64,000 nt of DNA from Gluconobacter oxydans (GTDB taxonomy: Bacteria > Pseudomonadota > Alphaproteobacteria > Acetobacterales > Acetobacteraceae). Under the pieces are notes generated by a model. That model made no database searches. It worked only from the letters and a program-made list of their open reading frames with translations, and had not been told where the DNA came from. Every line of letters starts with the position of its first letter. Position 1 is the first letter of the stretch. Shown here piece after piece: positions 25,432 to 34,941 of the stretch. Where the stretch lies: positions 1 to 64,000 of the forward strand of contig NZ_BJNM01000011.1 of the NCBI RefSeq assembly GCF_006539685.1, given 5' to 3'. A program made the position numbers and the translations under genes.

Positions 25432-26844
25432 GTGACCGACATGACAGATCTTTTCGGCGGTGCTCCGGACGCGAACCGTGCGCAGGCTTCAGGCCGTGGC
25501 CCGTCCCGTACGCCGGAGAACATGCGGCAGCAACGTCCGATCGAGGCACCTCAGGTGCAGCGCCGACCGCCTTCCCGAACGCAGCCTCTGGCGGACCGCC
25601 TGCGGCCGAAGCGGCTGGAAGACGTGCGGGGGCAGGATCATCTGCTCGGGCCTGAGGGAACACTCACGCGGATGCTGGAGCGGGGTACGCTGTCCAGCCT
25701 GATCCTGTGGGGCGGTCCGGGATGCGGCAAGACGACGATTGCGCGGCTTCTCGCAGGGCGGGCCGGGCTGTTCTATTCGCAGATTTCTGCCGTTTTTTCC
25801 GGCGTTGCAGATCTGCGGCGGGCGTTTGAGGAAGCGGACAAGAAACAGGCGGCGACGGGTAAGGGGACGCTGCTGTTCGTGGACGAAATCCATCGCTTCA
25901 ACCGCGCACAGCAGGACGGGTTCCTGCCCTATGTGGAGCGCGGGACGGTGGTTCTGGTGGGTGCGACCACGGAGAACCCGTCCTTTGCGCTGAATGCGGC
26001 GCTGCTGTCCCGATGTCAGGTTCTGGTGCTGAACCGGCTGGATGATGCGAGCCTTGAGAGCCTGCTGGTGCATGCGGAAGAGGAAGTGGGGCGTCCGTTG
26101 CCGCTCGATCCGGAAGCGCGGGCCAGTCTGCGGGCCATGGCGGATGGGGACGGGCGGTATTTGCTGAATATGGTTGAGCAGCTTGTGGCGCTTGATCCGT
26201 CGAAAGTGCTGACGCCACGCGATCTGGCGGCGATCCTGTCCCGCCGGGCGATCCTGTATGACCGGGATCGGGAAGAGCACTACAATCTCATTTCCGCGCT
26301 CCACAAATCGCTGAGGGGCAGTGATCCGGATGCGGCTCTGTACTGGTTCGCGCGGATGCTGGAGGGCGGGGAGGACCCACGCTACATCGCCCGCCGTCTG
26401 ACGCGGTTTGCGGCCGAGGATGTGGGGCAGGCCGATCCGTCCGCGCTGCCGATGGCGGTGGCGGGGTGGCAGACCTATGAGCGGCTGGGTTCTCCGGAAG
26501 GGGAACTGGCGCTGGCTCAGGTGGTGGTGCATCTGGCGACCGCGCCGAAATCCAATGCGGTTTACACGGCTTACAAGGCGGCCCGGGCTCTGGCGCGGGA
26601 CACCGGCAGCCTGATGCCGCCGTCGCATATCCTGAACGCGCCGACGTCCCTGATGAAGGATATCGGATACGGCAAGGGCTATGAATACGACCACGACAGC
26701 GAAGACGCGTTTTCGGGTCAGAACTACTTTCCGGACGGGATGCCCAGAGCGTCCCTTTATCATCCCACGGACCGCGGACATGAGGGGCGTATCAGAAAAC
26801 TTCTGGACATGCGGGCCGCCAAGAGGGCATCCCGCGAACCATGA
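25432..26844 (+). CDS. rarA: Replication-associated recombination protein RarA (AAA+ ATPase)
   Basis: A 470-residue AAA+ ATPase of the RarA/MgsA/WRNIP1 family that acts at stalled forks. It has Walker A GGPGCGKTTIARLL, Walker B LLFVDEIHRFN, sensor 1 VGATTENPSF and the C-terminal tetramerisation region (YDRDREEHYNLISALHKS). The start is GTG 25432, with GGGAG six bases upstream; an ATG three codons later is an alternative. Its stop overlaps the start of the pseudouridine synthase gene (ATGA). Confidence 0.95.
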   Translation: MTDMTDLFGGAPDANRAQASGRGPSRTPENMRQQRPIEAPQVQRRPPSRTQPLADRLRPKRLEDVRGQDHLLGPEGTLTRMLERGTLSSLILWGGPGCGKTTIARLLAGRAGLFYSQISAVFSGVADLRRAFEEADKKQAATGKGTLLFVDEIHRFNRAQQDGFLPYVERGTVVLVGATTENPSFALNAALLSRCQVLVLNRLDDASLESLLVHAEEEVGRPLPLDPEARASLRAMADGDGRYLLNMVEQLVALDPSKVLTPRDLAAILSRRAILYDRDREEHYNLISALHKSLRGSDPDAALYWFARMLEGGEDPRYIARRLTRFAAEDVGQADPSALPMAVAGWQTYERLGSPEGELALAQVVVHLATAPKSNAVYTAYKAARALARDTGSLMPPSHILNAPTSLMKDIGYGKGYEYDHDSEDAFSGQNYFPDGMPRASLYHPTDRGHEGRIRKLLDMRAAKRASREP

Positions 26845-27848
26845 CAGTTACCAACCGCATCGTGACCGAGGATGAGGCCGATATTCGCCTCGACCGCTGG
26901 TTCAGACGTCACTACCCCAATCTGACGCAGGGCGCGCTCCAGAAACTGTGCCGCAAGGGACAGATCCGCGTGGAGGGAGGGCGTGTCCAGACCAACACGC
27001 GCCTGATCCCCGGACAGAGCGTCCGCATCCCGCCACTGCCGGACGTGGACAAGCCCGCACCCCTGCCGCCGCCGGATCCGATGCTGGCGCGCGAGATCAG
27101 GAAGATGGTGATTTACGAGGACGAGCATCTGCTGGTTCTCGATAAGCCATCGGGCCTTGCGACGCAGGGCGGTCCGGGCATTACCAAGCATGTGGACATG
27201 ATGCTTGATGGTCTGCGGACCGAGGGCGGGGACCGGCCGCGTCTGGTGCATCGCATTGACCGTGACACATCTGGTATTCTGCTGATCGCGCGCACGCCGG
27301 GTGTGGCGGCGAAGCTTGCGGCGGCGTTCCGTGGGCGCGATGTGGAAAAGACGTACTGGGCCGTGGTCGTCGGGCGGCCTTCGCCGGAATCCGGCATTAT
27401 TGACCAGCCTCTGGCGAAGATCGGTGCGGGTGGTGCGGCACTGGTGATTGCAGCGTCGCGCGATGAGGAAGACGCGGCTTCGGCCAAGACGGAATATGAG
27501 ACGCTCGATGCGGCGGGCAAGAAGCTGAGCTGGCTGAAGCTGTCTCCGCTGACCGGGCGGACGCATCAGCTTCGCGTACATACCGAATCCATTGGCACGC
27601 CGATCCTTGGTGATCCGCGCTATGGCGGGAAAGCCGCGCATCCGGAAGGGTTTATCGACCGGCTGCATCTGCATGCGCGCCAGCTTGATATTCCGCATCC
27701 CGCAGGCGGGCGCCTGATCGTGACGGCACCTCTGCCGCCGCATATGCGCGAGACGTTCCGCACGCTCGGCTTCGTGCCGGGTGAGACGCCGGCGCCCAAG
27801 CGTGTCCGGGGTGGGAGCAGCAGCAAGGGCCGGGGGCCTGCAAAATGA
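26841..27848 (+). CDS. rluC: RluA/RluC-family 23S rRNA pseudouridine synthase
   Basis: A 335-residue enzyme. An N-terminal S4 RNA-binding domain (IRLDRWFRRHYPNL, LCRKGQIRVEGGRV) is followed by the RluA-type catalytic domain. HRIDRDTSGILLIART holds the catalytic Asp, and GRTHQLRVH lies near residue 240. The RluC-like domain order suggests 23S rRNA sites, but target specificity is inferred. ATGA overlaps couple it to rarA before and the AsmA-like gene after. Confidence 0.88.
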   Translation: MTVTNRIVTEDEADIRLDRWFRRHYPNLTQGALQKLCRKGQIRVEGGRVQTNTRLIPGQSVRIPPLPDVDKPAPLPPPDPMLAREIRKMVIYEDEHLLVLDKPSGLATQGGPGITKHVDMMLDGLRTEGGDRPRLVHRIDRDTSGILLIARTPGVAAKLAAAFRGRDVEKTYWAVVVGRPSPESGIIDQPLAKIGAGGAALVIAASRDEEDAASAKTEYETLDAAGKKLSWLKLSPLTGRTHQLRVHTESIGTPILGDPRYGGKAAHPEGFIDRLHLHARQLDIPHPAGGRLIVTAPLPPHMRETFRTLGFVPGETPAPKRVRGGSSSKGRGPAK

Positions 27849-30364
27849 AGAAGCTGACCGGCGTTCTGATTGCCGTCATCGTTGCCATTGTGGGTGTGAG
27901 TGTGGCCACGCATGTCCTGATCGATCAGGACGCGCTGCGCGAGCGTGTGGCTGTGGCGCTGAAGCACCAGACGGGGCTTATGATGCAGGTCCGTCATTCG
28001 TCGGTGCAGCTTCTGCCCTGGCCGGCGTTCGAGGCCTCCGACGTCGTGCTGACACGCGATGGGCAGACGCCGGTTCTCAAGGCTCATACGATCCATGCCG
28101 GGATCGCCGTTTTTGCCCTGCTGCACCGTGAGGTCCGGTTTCAGGATTTCGTGGTCGAGGGGGCGACGGTCAATCTTGTTCGCGGTCTGGACGGGCAGGC
28201 GAACTGGTCCCTGACGCCGGATCGTGAGAACGAGGATGCGTCCCTGCCGGTGCATGGTCAGAGCGGGCAGCGGATTCAGGCGCACTGGGATCTGTCGCTG
28301 GACGGGCTGCATGTCGCGCAGGCTGCGGTGATCTGGAACGACCGTCTGACCCGCACGAGCGGTTCGTTCGGTCTCGATACGCTGGATCTGGCGGGGCTGC
28401 GCAGTTCCAGCCCGTGGATCAGCTTGCAGGGCCATCATGCGGGCACGCCGTTCACGCTCAAGGGTCATGTCGGCAATCTGTCGCAGATCCGGGGCACGCA
28501 GCCCTGGGCGTTCAGCATCGGGACGACGCTGGGCGATGGGGAAAAGCGCGACTGGCTGAATCTGGACGGGCGGATCGGCAATCCGTCGCAGATGCAAAAC
28601 GTGGTGCTGACAGCGCAGGGCGAATGGCCCAATCTTCAGGACGCGCACCGTCTGTTCCCGCATGCCAATCTTCCGAATGTCCCGGCACTGGGCGGGGATA
28701 TTGCGGTTCAGGGCAGTCCCGGTCCGCTGACGGATCTGGATGGGGATGCGCTGCTGCATCAGGTCCTGGGCAGCATGAATCCGATGCGGGTGCATCTGCA
28801 TGCGGGTTATGTCGCACTGCGGCAGGGCGTGCTGCGGAACCTGCATGTCGACTCCGCCGGGCCGGATGCGGCGCTGACCGTTACGGCAGATACGCAGTGG
28901 CGGGATACGGCTTGGCACGTCGAAGGCGGGGCCGGGACGATGCAGCAGGCGCTTGCGGCCTGGCGCGACGGGTTGAAAACGGCTGTTCCGCTGGCGGTGC
29001 AACTGCGGAGCCAGACGGCGCTTCTGTCCGGTGCGCCTGCGCTCAATGCGCAGGACAGTGCGCGTTTTGCTCTTTCGGGGACGATCGGCGCGGAGAACGG
29101 ACATCTTGTGGCGGAAGGAAGCGGCAAGACGCTCCATCTGCCGGGCGCGGTTTTACATGACGTCAGTCTGCATGGCACGCTGGACGCGCAGGACCACGAG
29201 AACCTGTCGCTCGACGGGCTGACCTTCGGCAGTCAGGAACTTTCCGTGGATGGGGCGCTCAAGCTGGTTGTGGGGCATGACGTTCCGCCGGTCGTGAGCG
29301 GAAATCTGCATGCCGCGAAAATGGATCTGGATGTGCTCAAGGGGCTGTGGCTTCAGCCTGCGCAACCGGCTGCTCCGGCTGTTGCGCCCGCTGTTCCGGG
29401 TGTGCCCGCACCGAAGCCTGTGGTGCCGCAGAATGATGCTCCGGTTCCGGCTGTGAGCGATCATCCTTCGGCTGAGACGGCCGCTGTGGATCCGACACCG
29501 TCCTGGGTGAAGCGGTTGCGGGCGCAGGATGTGAACCTGCATCTGACGGCGGATCATGTCGTGTTTGCGGGGCGGGATTATACGGATCTGGCGACACGCC
29601 TGACGCTGTCGGGTGGCCATCTGCGTCTGGATCCGATTTCCGGTCAGGCGCAGGGAGTGCCGCTTTCGGGAATGGCGGAACTGGATGCCAGTGCGCTGCC
29701 GGTGACGGGTAGCGTGACGTTCCAGCCGCTGATGCTTCCGGCCGGTCTGCTGGAGACGCAGCTTGGGATGCCGCTTCTGCTTCAGGGGCCGGTGCAGGTC
29801 GTGGGGCAGCTTTCGGCGAAGGGGAACAGTTCGCAGGAACTGCGGCAGTCGCTGGACGGGCATCTGGGTATTTCCATGGTGGATGGCCAGGTGCAGAGCG
29901 AACTGCTCGGCCAGATGGCAGGGTCTGCGGCCAGTGTGGTGCTCGGGAAAGGGGGGCGGTCGCTCCGCTGTCTGGGGCTGCACATGAGCATTGCGAACGA
30001 TGTTGCCCATATCGACACGCTGGGGCTTCAGTCCGGGCGGTTCTCGACGTCGGGCAGCGGGACTGTCGGGCTTGGGACGCAGGCGCTGGATCTTCGCCTT
30101 TTGCCGGTGGTGGATTTTGAAGGGGCGGGGGCATCCACGCCGGTTGTGCTGACGGGTACGCTGGGGGCACCGCATGTCGAGCAGGATCGTGACGCGGGTG
30201 GTAATTTCCATGTGACGATCGGCGGGGACAGCAATACGGCCGATCCCTGCACGGCACCGCTGGCTGCGGCGCGGGAAGGGCAGGCTGGTCCGGCTCCTTC
30301 GGCGGTCAAGGCGCATCATTCGAAGGCCGGGGATATCCTGCGGGCTCTGGGAGTTCTGCATTGA
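27845..30364 (+). CDS. AsmA family protein
   Basis: An 839-residue protein: an N-terminal membrane helix (LTGVLIAVIVAIVGVSVATH), the AsmA N-domain pattern (VRHSSVQLLPWPAFEASDVVL), a long periplasmic beta-rich region, a Pro/Ala/Val-rich linker near residues 505-545, and a C-terminal AsmA_2-type domain. Such proteins influence outer-membrane assembly and lipid transport. It is coupled by overlaps to the rluC-type gene upstream and the ATP12 gene downstream, an unusual place for an envelope protein between RNA modification and ATP synthase assembly. Confidence 0.85.
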   Translation: MKKLTGVLIAVIVAIVGVSVATHVLIDQDALRERVAVALKHQTGLMMQVRHSSVQLLPWPAFEASDVVLTRDGQTPVLKAHTIHAGIAVFALLHREVRFQDFVVEGATVNLVRGLDGQANWSLTPDRENEDASLPVHGQSGQRIQAHWDLSLDGLHVAQAAVIWNDRLTRTSGSFGLDTLDLAGLRSSSPWISLQGHHAGTPFTLKGHVGNLSQIRGTQPWAFSIGTTLGDGEKRDWLNLDGRIGNPSQMQNVVLTAQGEWPNLQDAHRLFPHANLPNVPALGGDIAVQGSPGPLTDLDGDALLHQVLGSMNPMRVHLHAGYVALRQGVLRNLHVDSAGPDAALTVTADTQWRDTAWHVEGGAGTMQQALAAWRDGLKTAVPLAVQLRSQTALLSGAPALNAQDSARFALSGTIGAENGHLVAEGSGKTLHLPGAVLHDVSLHGTLDAQDHENLSLDGLTFGSQELSVDGALKLVVGHDVPPVVSGNLHAAKMDLDVLKGLWLQPAQPAAPAVAPAVPGVPAPKPVVPQNDAPVPAVSDHPSAETAAVDPTPSWVKRLRAQDVNLHLTADHVVFAGRDYTDLATRLTLSGGHLRLDPISGQAQGVPLSGMAELDASALPVTGSVTFQPLMLPAGLLETQLGMPLLLQGPVQVVGQLSAKGNSSQELRQSLDGHLGISMVDGQVQSELLGQMAGSAASVVLGKGGRSLRCLGLHMSIANDVAHIDTLGLQSGRFSTSGSGTVGLGTQALDLRLLPVVDFEGAGASTPVVLTGTLGAPHVEQDRDAGGNFHVTIGGDSNTADPCTAPLAAAREGQAGPAPSAVKAHHSKAGDILRALGVLH

Positions 30365-31056
30365 GCGGGCACAAGCGTTTCTGGAAAGCGGTTTCAGTCG
30401 TATCGGAGGACGGGCTGTTCCAGCCGCGTCTGGATGGCCGGCCGATCCGTCTGCCGCAGGGCCACGTTCTGGCTGTACGTTCCTCTGTGCTGGCTGAGGC
30501 CATTGCCGGGGAGTGGGGGCAGATTGCGGAAGGCGCGTCCTTCACGCCGGATTCTCTGCCTCTGACGCGGATGGCCGGGACGATGATCGAACGGATTGCG
30601 CCCGATCCGCAGGCGGCGCGGGACATGCTCCTCGGACTCGGGGTGGATGACGGGCTCTGCTACTGCGCAGACGGGATCGGGCCTGTTGCGGCGCAGGTTT
30701 TCGCCTGGCTTTCGGGTTACGGGCTCCACCCGAATGTAACCGATGGTCTCATGCCGGTTGTGCAGCCTGAAGGGTACCGGGAGGCTCTGGCGGGGCTTCT
30801 GGCGGCACGGGATGATCTGGAGCTTGCGGTTCTGGGCGTTCTGGCGCAGGCGACGGGCAGTCTGCTTCTGTCGCTGGCTGTCGTGGGAGGCGCTGTCAGC
30901 CTCGTGGATGCGGTGCTGTGGACCAATAATGATGAAAAATCCCAGCTTGCGACCTGGGGGCAGGATGATGAACTCGTCCGCACGATGGAAAACCGCGAGA
31001 AGGACATTCTTGACGCGGGCATGTTCCTGACGCTCGGGCGGCAGGTTTCGATCTGA
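30361..31056 (+). CDS. ATP12-type F1-ATPase assembly chaperone
   Basis: A 231-residue homologue of mitochondrial Atp12, which binds the F1 alpha subunit before hexamer assembly; it occurs in alphaproteobacteria and mitochondria. It has the family features KRFWKAVSVV, DGRPIRLPQG, AIAGEWGQ, TRMAGTMIER, and the acidic C-terminal helix region (VDAVLWTNNDEKSQLATWGQD, with minor spacing variation). The start is TTG 30361, overlapping the preceding stop. No ATP synthase genes are in the window. Confidence 0.9.
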   Translation: MSGHKRFWKAVSVVSEDGLFQPRLDGRPIRLPQGHVLAVRSSVLAEAIAGEWGQIAEGASFTPDSLPLTRMAGTMIERIAPDPQAARDMLLGLGVDDGLCYCADGIGPVAAQVFAWLSGYGLHPNVTDGLMPVVQPEGYREALAGLLAARDDLELAVLGVLAQATGSLLLSLAVVGGAVSLVDAVLWTNNDEKSQLATWGQDDELVRTMENREKDILDAGMFLTLGRQVSI

Positions 31057-31210
31057 GAGGAAAATGCCCTGAATGGGGCATGATCTTGCCATATTCGGGG
31101 ATCATTGAAGCTCCAGCCATGAGACAGAACGAGATGATTGGTGACTCGCCCCCGCCGGGGATCGGGCGCTATCTCCGGATCTGTCGAACACTGTGAGATT
31201 CGAGGAAGAT

Positions 31211-31342
31211 ATGTCCGTATCCGTTCGTAGGCCCCTGCTGCGCCACATGGGTACCCGTGTCGTGAAAACCTGCTCCATCGGAGCATGGCTCTTTCTGGCC
31301 GCGACACCGCTGATCGTGGTGGTCTGCGCCATTCACGGCTGA
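31211..31342 (+). CDS. Putative 43-residue single-helix membrane protein
   Basis: ATG 31211 follows GAGGAAGAT closely. The 43 codons encode a basic N-terminus (VRRPLLRHMGTRVVK) and one hydrophobic helix (GAWLFLAATPLIVVVCAIHG). A strong terminator begins 20 bases after the stop, and about 150 untranslated bases separate the start from the ATP12 gene. The good ribosome site, the sensible topology (inside-positive) and the downstream terminator support a real small protein. No homologue comes to mind. Confidence 0.5.
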   Translation: MSVSVRRPLLRHMGTRVVKTCSIGAWLFLAATPLIVVVCAIHG

Positions 31343-31362
31343 GCTGCTGTACAATCAGGCAT

Positions 31363-31406
31363 GAAAAAGCCCGGCCTCCCTTTCGGGAGTGCCGGGCTTT
31401 TTTTTA
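31363..31406. terminator. Bidirectional intrinsic terminator
   Basis: AAAAAGCCCGGC pairs with GCCGGGCTTTTTTTT; the loop itself forms CTCCC-TTTC-GGGAG. A-run and T-run on opposite sides allow it to end both the plus-strand small ORF and the convergent LprI-type gene. Confidence 0.92.
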
Positions 31407-31426
31407 TGGCGTCAGGGCCGGAGCGT

Positions 31427-31861
31427 TCAGTTCTGTGGGCTTACTGCGGGTTCGGGAAGGATCGGGGTAGCCCGGTCCGGAGCAGTCAGCCAGTTCTGCC
31501 AGAGTTCGTAGGTCCGCTCTTCCGTGAGTTTCAGGCGGCAGGACAGTTCCATGGATGTCCTGATCGTTCCGTCTGACCAGCGGCCTGCGACGGCCTTGCA
31601 CTCTGCCTCACGGAAAGCCCTCCAGGCTGATTCGCCTTTGCGGAAATCCGCCTGTGTCCGGGCTGTGATGCCCGGGCCCTGCATCCGCCGCAGCGCCGCT
31701 TCCGCGTATCGCTTCAGTTGCGCCTCGGCCTGGGCCAGGCGGGAACTGAAGCAGGACTGGATTTCTGGCGTCGTTTTGCCGGAGCAGACCGGGGCCGCCA
31801 GTGCCGACTGGGCCAGCAGCAGGGCCGTGACGCAACAGACGGGCAGATGGCGGATCCTCAT
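31427..31861 (-). CDS. LprI/DUF1311 family secreted protein
   Basis: A 144-residue protein with a signal sequence (VCCVTALLLAQSALA) and a DUF1311 (lysozyme inhibitor LprI-like) core: CFSSRLAQAEAQL, then ESAWRAFREAECKAV and ELSCRLKLTEERTYEL, with conserved cysteines. Family members are periplasmic; the Mycobacterium LprI prototype inhibits lysozyme, but this activity cannot be assumed here. Confidence 0.85.
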   Translation of the reverse strand: MRIRHLPVCCVTALLLAQSALAAPVCSGKTTPEIQSCFSSRLAQAEAQLKRYAEAALRRMQGPGITARTQADFRKGESAWRAFREAECKAVAGRWSDGTIRTSMELSCRLKLTEERTYELWQNWLTAPDRATPILPEPAVSPQN

Positions 31862-31895
31862 GGCGATGCTCCGTGTACGGATGATGAAATGAAGG

Positions 31896-33062
31896 TCAGG
31901 CTTCCCCGTTATCGGGAACCATAATGCTCACTGTGGCGGTGGCGGCAATCCCTTCTTCGCGGCCCGTGAAGCCCAGACGCTCGGATGTGGTGGCTTTGAC
32001 CGAGATGCGGCTGACGCTGACCTTCAGGAGATCGGCGAGGCGATTGCGCATGGCTTCAGCGTGCGGGCCGATCTTGGGGCGTTCGCAGATCAGCGTGACG
32101 TCGGCGTTCACGAGGAAGCCGCCGCGCTCGCGGATGCGCTCGCCGGCATGGACTAGGAAGCGGGCCGAATCCATGTCCTTCCATTTGTTGTCGGACGGCG
32201 GGAAATGGCGGCCGATATCGCCTTCGGCCAGCGCGCCGTAAATGGCGTCGCACAGCGTGTGGATGCCGACATCGGCGTCGGAATGTCCGGCTAGGCCCTT
32301 CGTATGGGGCACCTCGATGCCGCACAGGATCAGTTTGCGGCCTTCCTCGAAGGCATGGACGTCATAGCCCAGTCCGACGCGGGGCAGCAGGTTCCGGTCA
32401 ATCACACCTTCAAGACGCATCAGGTCCTCCGCAACAGTCAGTTTGATATTGTCTTCCGACCCTTCGACGATCGCGACCGGATGGCCAGCCTGTTCGAGCA
32501 GGGCGGCATCATCGGTGCGGGCGTCACGATGGGTGCGGTGAAGTCCGAGCAGGGTACCGAAGCGGAAACCCTGCGGGGTCTGGGCGCGCCACAGCCCGTC
32601 ACGCGGGACGGTATCAACGATGATGCCGTCTTTGGCCTTCTTGATCGTGTCGATGACGGCGACGGCCGGGATCACGCCCTCATGGGTTTTCAGGGCGTTG
32701 ATGACGTTTTGCACGACTTCGGCCGGGACGCAGGGGCGGGCGCCATCATGGACCAGCACCAGATCGGGCGGTTCGGGCAGTTTGGCCAGGGCTTCGAGGC
32801 CGTTACGCACGCTGTCATGGCGTTCCGCGCCACCGCTGACGGGGGGCAGGATATCCAGTCCTTCGAGGCTGTCGGCCAGCAGGGGATCGTCCCCGACCGG
32901 CAGGAGTACGTCGACATGCGGCAGGAGGGCTTCGGCAGCGCGGCGGATGACGGGTTTGCCCCGCAGCATCCGGAACTGCTTGGAAGAATTTTCCCCGCTC
33001 TGCGAGGAGGCGTCAAAGCGCCGGCCACGACCGGCAGCAAGAAGGAGGGCAGCGATACGCAT
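31896..33062 (-). CDS. ispDF: Bifunctional IspD/IspF (MEP isoprenoid pathway)
   Basis: A 388-residue fusion. Residues 1 to about 225 are the CDP-ME synthase (IspD): [11 protein letters not shown] nucleotide loop, [23 protein letters not shown]. The rest is MECDP synthase (IspF): GLGYDVHAF and [19 protein letters not shown] metal ligands, then [16 protein letters not shown]. The fusion is typical of alphaproteobacteria and bypasses a separate IspE step between them. The start at 33062 was chosen because IspD normally begins just before the nucleotide loop; the frame is open to 33140. Confidence 0.95.
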   Translation of the reverse strand: MRIAALLLAAGRGRRFDASSQSGENSSKQFRMLRGKPVIRRAAEALLPHVDVLLPVGDDPLLADSLEGLDILPPVSGGAERHDSVRNGLEALAKLPEPPDLVLVHDGARPCVPAEVVQNVINALKTHEGVIPAVAVIDTIKKAKDGIIVDTVPRDGLWRAQTPQGFRFGTLLGLHRTHRDARTDDAALLEQAGHPVAIVEGSEDNIKLTVAEDLMRLEGVIDRNLLPRVGLGYDVHAFEEGRKLILCGIEVPHTKGLAGHSDADVGIHTLCDAIYGALAEGDIGRHFPPSDNKWKDMDSARFLVHAGERIRERGGFLVNADVTLICERPKIGPHAEAMRNRLADLLKVSVSRISVKATTSERLGFTGREEGIAATATVSIMVPDNGEA

Positions 33063-33146
33063 GGGGGAGGAATGGGCCGGGACGGCGGGAACGTCAAGCT
33101 TGTGTGACTGTTCTCCTGCCTGTCCGTGCGGCCCGCCCACGGCCGG

Positions 33147-33620
33147 TCAGTGCACCAGTGTGCTGTCGTGGGGGCTGTCGAGGCTGAAAACGGGGATGCT
33201 GACGTCGAAGCGATGGCCCGAGCGGGGCTCGACCATGTGGTAGGTGCCGCGCATGAAGCCGGTCGGCGTCGTGAGCATGGCGCCGGACGTGTAGTCGAAC
33301 TGTTCGTTAGGCGCGATCACGGGCTGTTCACCAACGACACCATCGCCGTGGACATGTTCCTTGCGTCCAAGCCCGTCCACGATTTCCCAAGAGCGGGAGA
33401 GAAGCTGGAACGTGTCTTTCCGCTCGTTCTCGATGCTGATGTGATAGGCCCAGGCGTATTGATGGTCTTCGGGGTGGGACTGGTCGTCCAGCCAGAAGGT
33501 CCGGACCGTGACCGTCACGTCGTCCGTGGTTTCGCTGAAGCGGGGGGCGCTTTCCATGGCTTCGGCGAGTGCCGTCTCGGGATCGGCGTGCAGATGGGGG
33601 TGGGATGACTTGTCAGGCAT
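33147..33620 (-). CDS. apaG: ApaG domain protein
   Basis: A 157-residue protein. The ApaG fold (fibronectin-III-like) begins near residue 35 with VTVTVRTFWLDDQS, followed by YAWAYHISIENE, LLSRSWEIVDGLG, VGEQPVIAPNEQFDYTSGA and MRGTYHMV. The function is obscure (phosphate/magnesium homeostasis in enterobacteria). It has an N-terminal extension of about 30 residues. It lies upstream of ispDF on the same strand, 84 bases from the ispDF start. Confidence 0.93.
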   Translation of the reverse strand: MPDKSSHPHLHADPETALAEAMESAPRFSETTDDVTVTVRTFWLDDQSHPEDHQYAWAYHISIENERKDTFQLLSRSWEIVDGLGRKEHVHGDGVVGEQPVIAPNEQFDYTSGAMLTTPTGFMRGTYHMVEPRSGHRFDVSIPVFSLDSPHDSTLVH

Positions 33621-33661
33621 GACGCCATTGTAAAGCCATCCCGGGGATTTGTCAGGAAAAC

Positions 33662-34855
33662 TTATGCGAGGGCCGCAACAGCCGCCGCACCACGCTTGAG
33701 ATCGTCGATCAGGTCTGCAGGATCTTCCAGACCTACGGAGAGGCGGATGGCGCCATCCGTGATGCCGAGACGGGCGCGCTCTTCCTCGCTGACGCGCATA
33801 TGCGTCGTTGTGGCGGGGTGGGTGGCCAGGCTGCGGGCGTCGCCGAGATTATTGGAAATCGCGATGATTTTGAAGGCGTTCATGAAGGCGAATGCGCCCT
33901 CACGGCCCCTGTCCACCACGAAGGCGACCATGGAGCCGCCATTGTTCATCTGGGTTTTGGCCAGTTCATGCTGCGGATGATCGGCGCGGCCCGGATAGCG
34001 GACCTGAACGATTCCCGGCAGCTCGGCCAGTGCGTCGGCTACGGCGGCGGCGTTGCGGGCCATGGCATCCGTGCGGAGCTGGAGCGTTTCCAGACCCTTG
34101 AGCAGAACCCAGGCATTGAACGGCGACAGGGCGTTGCCGGTGTTGCGGGTGAAGGGCTGGAGCGTCTCGCTGATCCACTTGCTGGAACCGAGCACCGCAC
34201 CGCCGAGGACGCGACCCTGACCGTCGATATGTTTCGTACAGGAATAGACGATCACGTCTGCGCCCAGCTTGAGCGGAGACTGGCCGAGCGGAGTGGCGAA
34301 GACGTTGTCCACGATCAGCAGGCCACCGGCCTTGTGCGTCAGTTCGGCGACGCGGGCGATGTCGAGGACGTCGAGCATCGGGTTGGACGGGCTTTCGATC
34401 AGCACGGCAGCTGTCGGCTTGGACAGGGCGCGCTCCCAGGCGTCGTAATCCGTGCCATCCACCAGTTCGGTCTCGATGCCGTAGCGGGGCAGGAGGTTGG
34501 TCACGATCCAGTAGCAGGAACCGAAAATGGCGCGGGAGGCCACGACGCGGTCACCGGCCTTTACAGTCGACAGGATGGCCGAGGAGACGGCGCCCATGCC
34601 GGTCGCTGTGGCAACGCAGGCTTCGGCACCTTCGAGAAGGGCGAGGCGCTCCTGAAGCGTGTCCACGGTCGGGTTGCCGAAGCGGGAATACTGGAAGTGC
34701 TGGACGTCGCCCGTGAAGGTGGCGGCGGCCTGTTCGGCGCTGTCATAGACGAAGCCGGATGTCAGGAAGAGTGCCTCGGACGTTTCGCCGAACTCGGTGC
34801 GGTTCGGGGCTTCGTGCAGGAGACGGGTGGCTGTGCGCCAGTTTTCTGAAGACAT
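33662..34855 (-). CDS. metZ: O-succinylhomoserine sulfhydrylase
   Basis: A 397-residue PLP enzyme of the Cys/Met metabolism family that makes homocysteine directly from O-succinylhomoserine and sulfide. The PLP lysine lies in VYSCTKHIDGQGRVLGG near residue 205, and the pocket motif YSRFGNPTVDTLQERLA is present. The MetZ assignment over MetB rests on DGQGRV after the lysine and on the alphaproteobacterial SAM-II context. ATG 34855 follows GAGGGACA. A SAM-II riboswitch and a terminator lie in the leader, so excess S-adenosylmethionine should turn it off. Confidence 0.92.
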   Translation of the reverse strand: MSSENWRTATRLLHEAPNRTEFGETSEALFLTSGFVYDSAEQAAATFTGDVQHFQYSRFGNPTVDTLQERLALLEGAEACVATATGMGAVSSAILSTVKAGDRVVASRAIFGSCYWIVTNLLPRYGIETELVDGTDYDAWERALSKPTAAVLIESPSNPMLDVLDIARVAELTHKAGGLLIVDNVFATPLGQSPLKLGADVIVYSCTKHIDGQGRVLGGAVLGSSKWISETLQPFTRNTGNALSPFNAWVLLKGLETLQLRTDAMARNAAAVADALAELPGIVQVRYPGRADHPQHELAKTQMNNGGSMVAFVVDRGREGAFAFMNAFKIIAISNNLGDARSLATHPATTTHMRVSEEERARLGITDGAIRLSVGLEDPADLIDDLKRGAAAVAALA

Positions 34856-34873
34856 GATGTGTCCCTCCATAAA

Positions 34874-34895
34874 ACGCCCTGTTGTGCAGGGCGCA
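34874..34895 (-). terminator. Attenuator hairpin in the metZ leader
   Basis: On the minus strand GCGCCCTG, a short loop and CAGGGCG are followed by TTTTAT, just upstream of the metZ ribosome site. The 3' arm CAGGGC could instead pair with GGCCCTGC at the end of the SAM-II element (34938-34945), giving an antiterminator. This makes transcription termination the likely expression platform. Confidence 0.75.
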
Positions 34896-34941
34896 TGTGG
34901 CGGGCCGTGGAAGTCCTGGAAATCGTTCGATAACGACGCAG

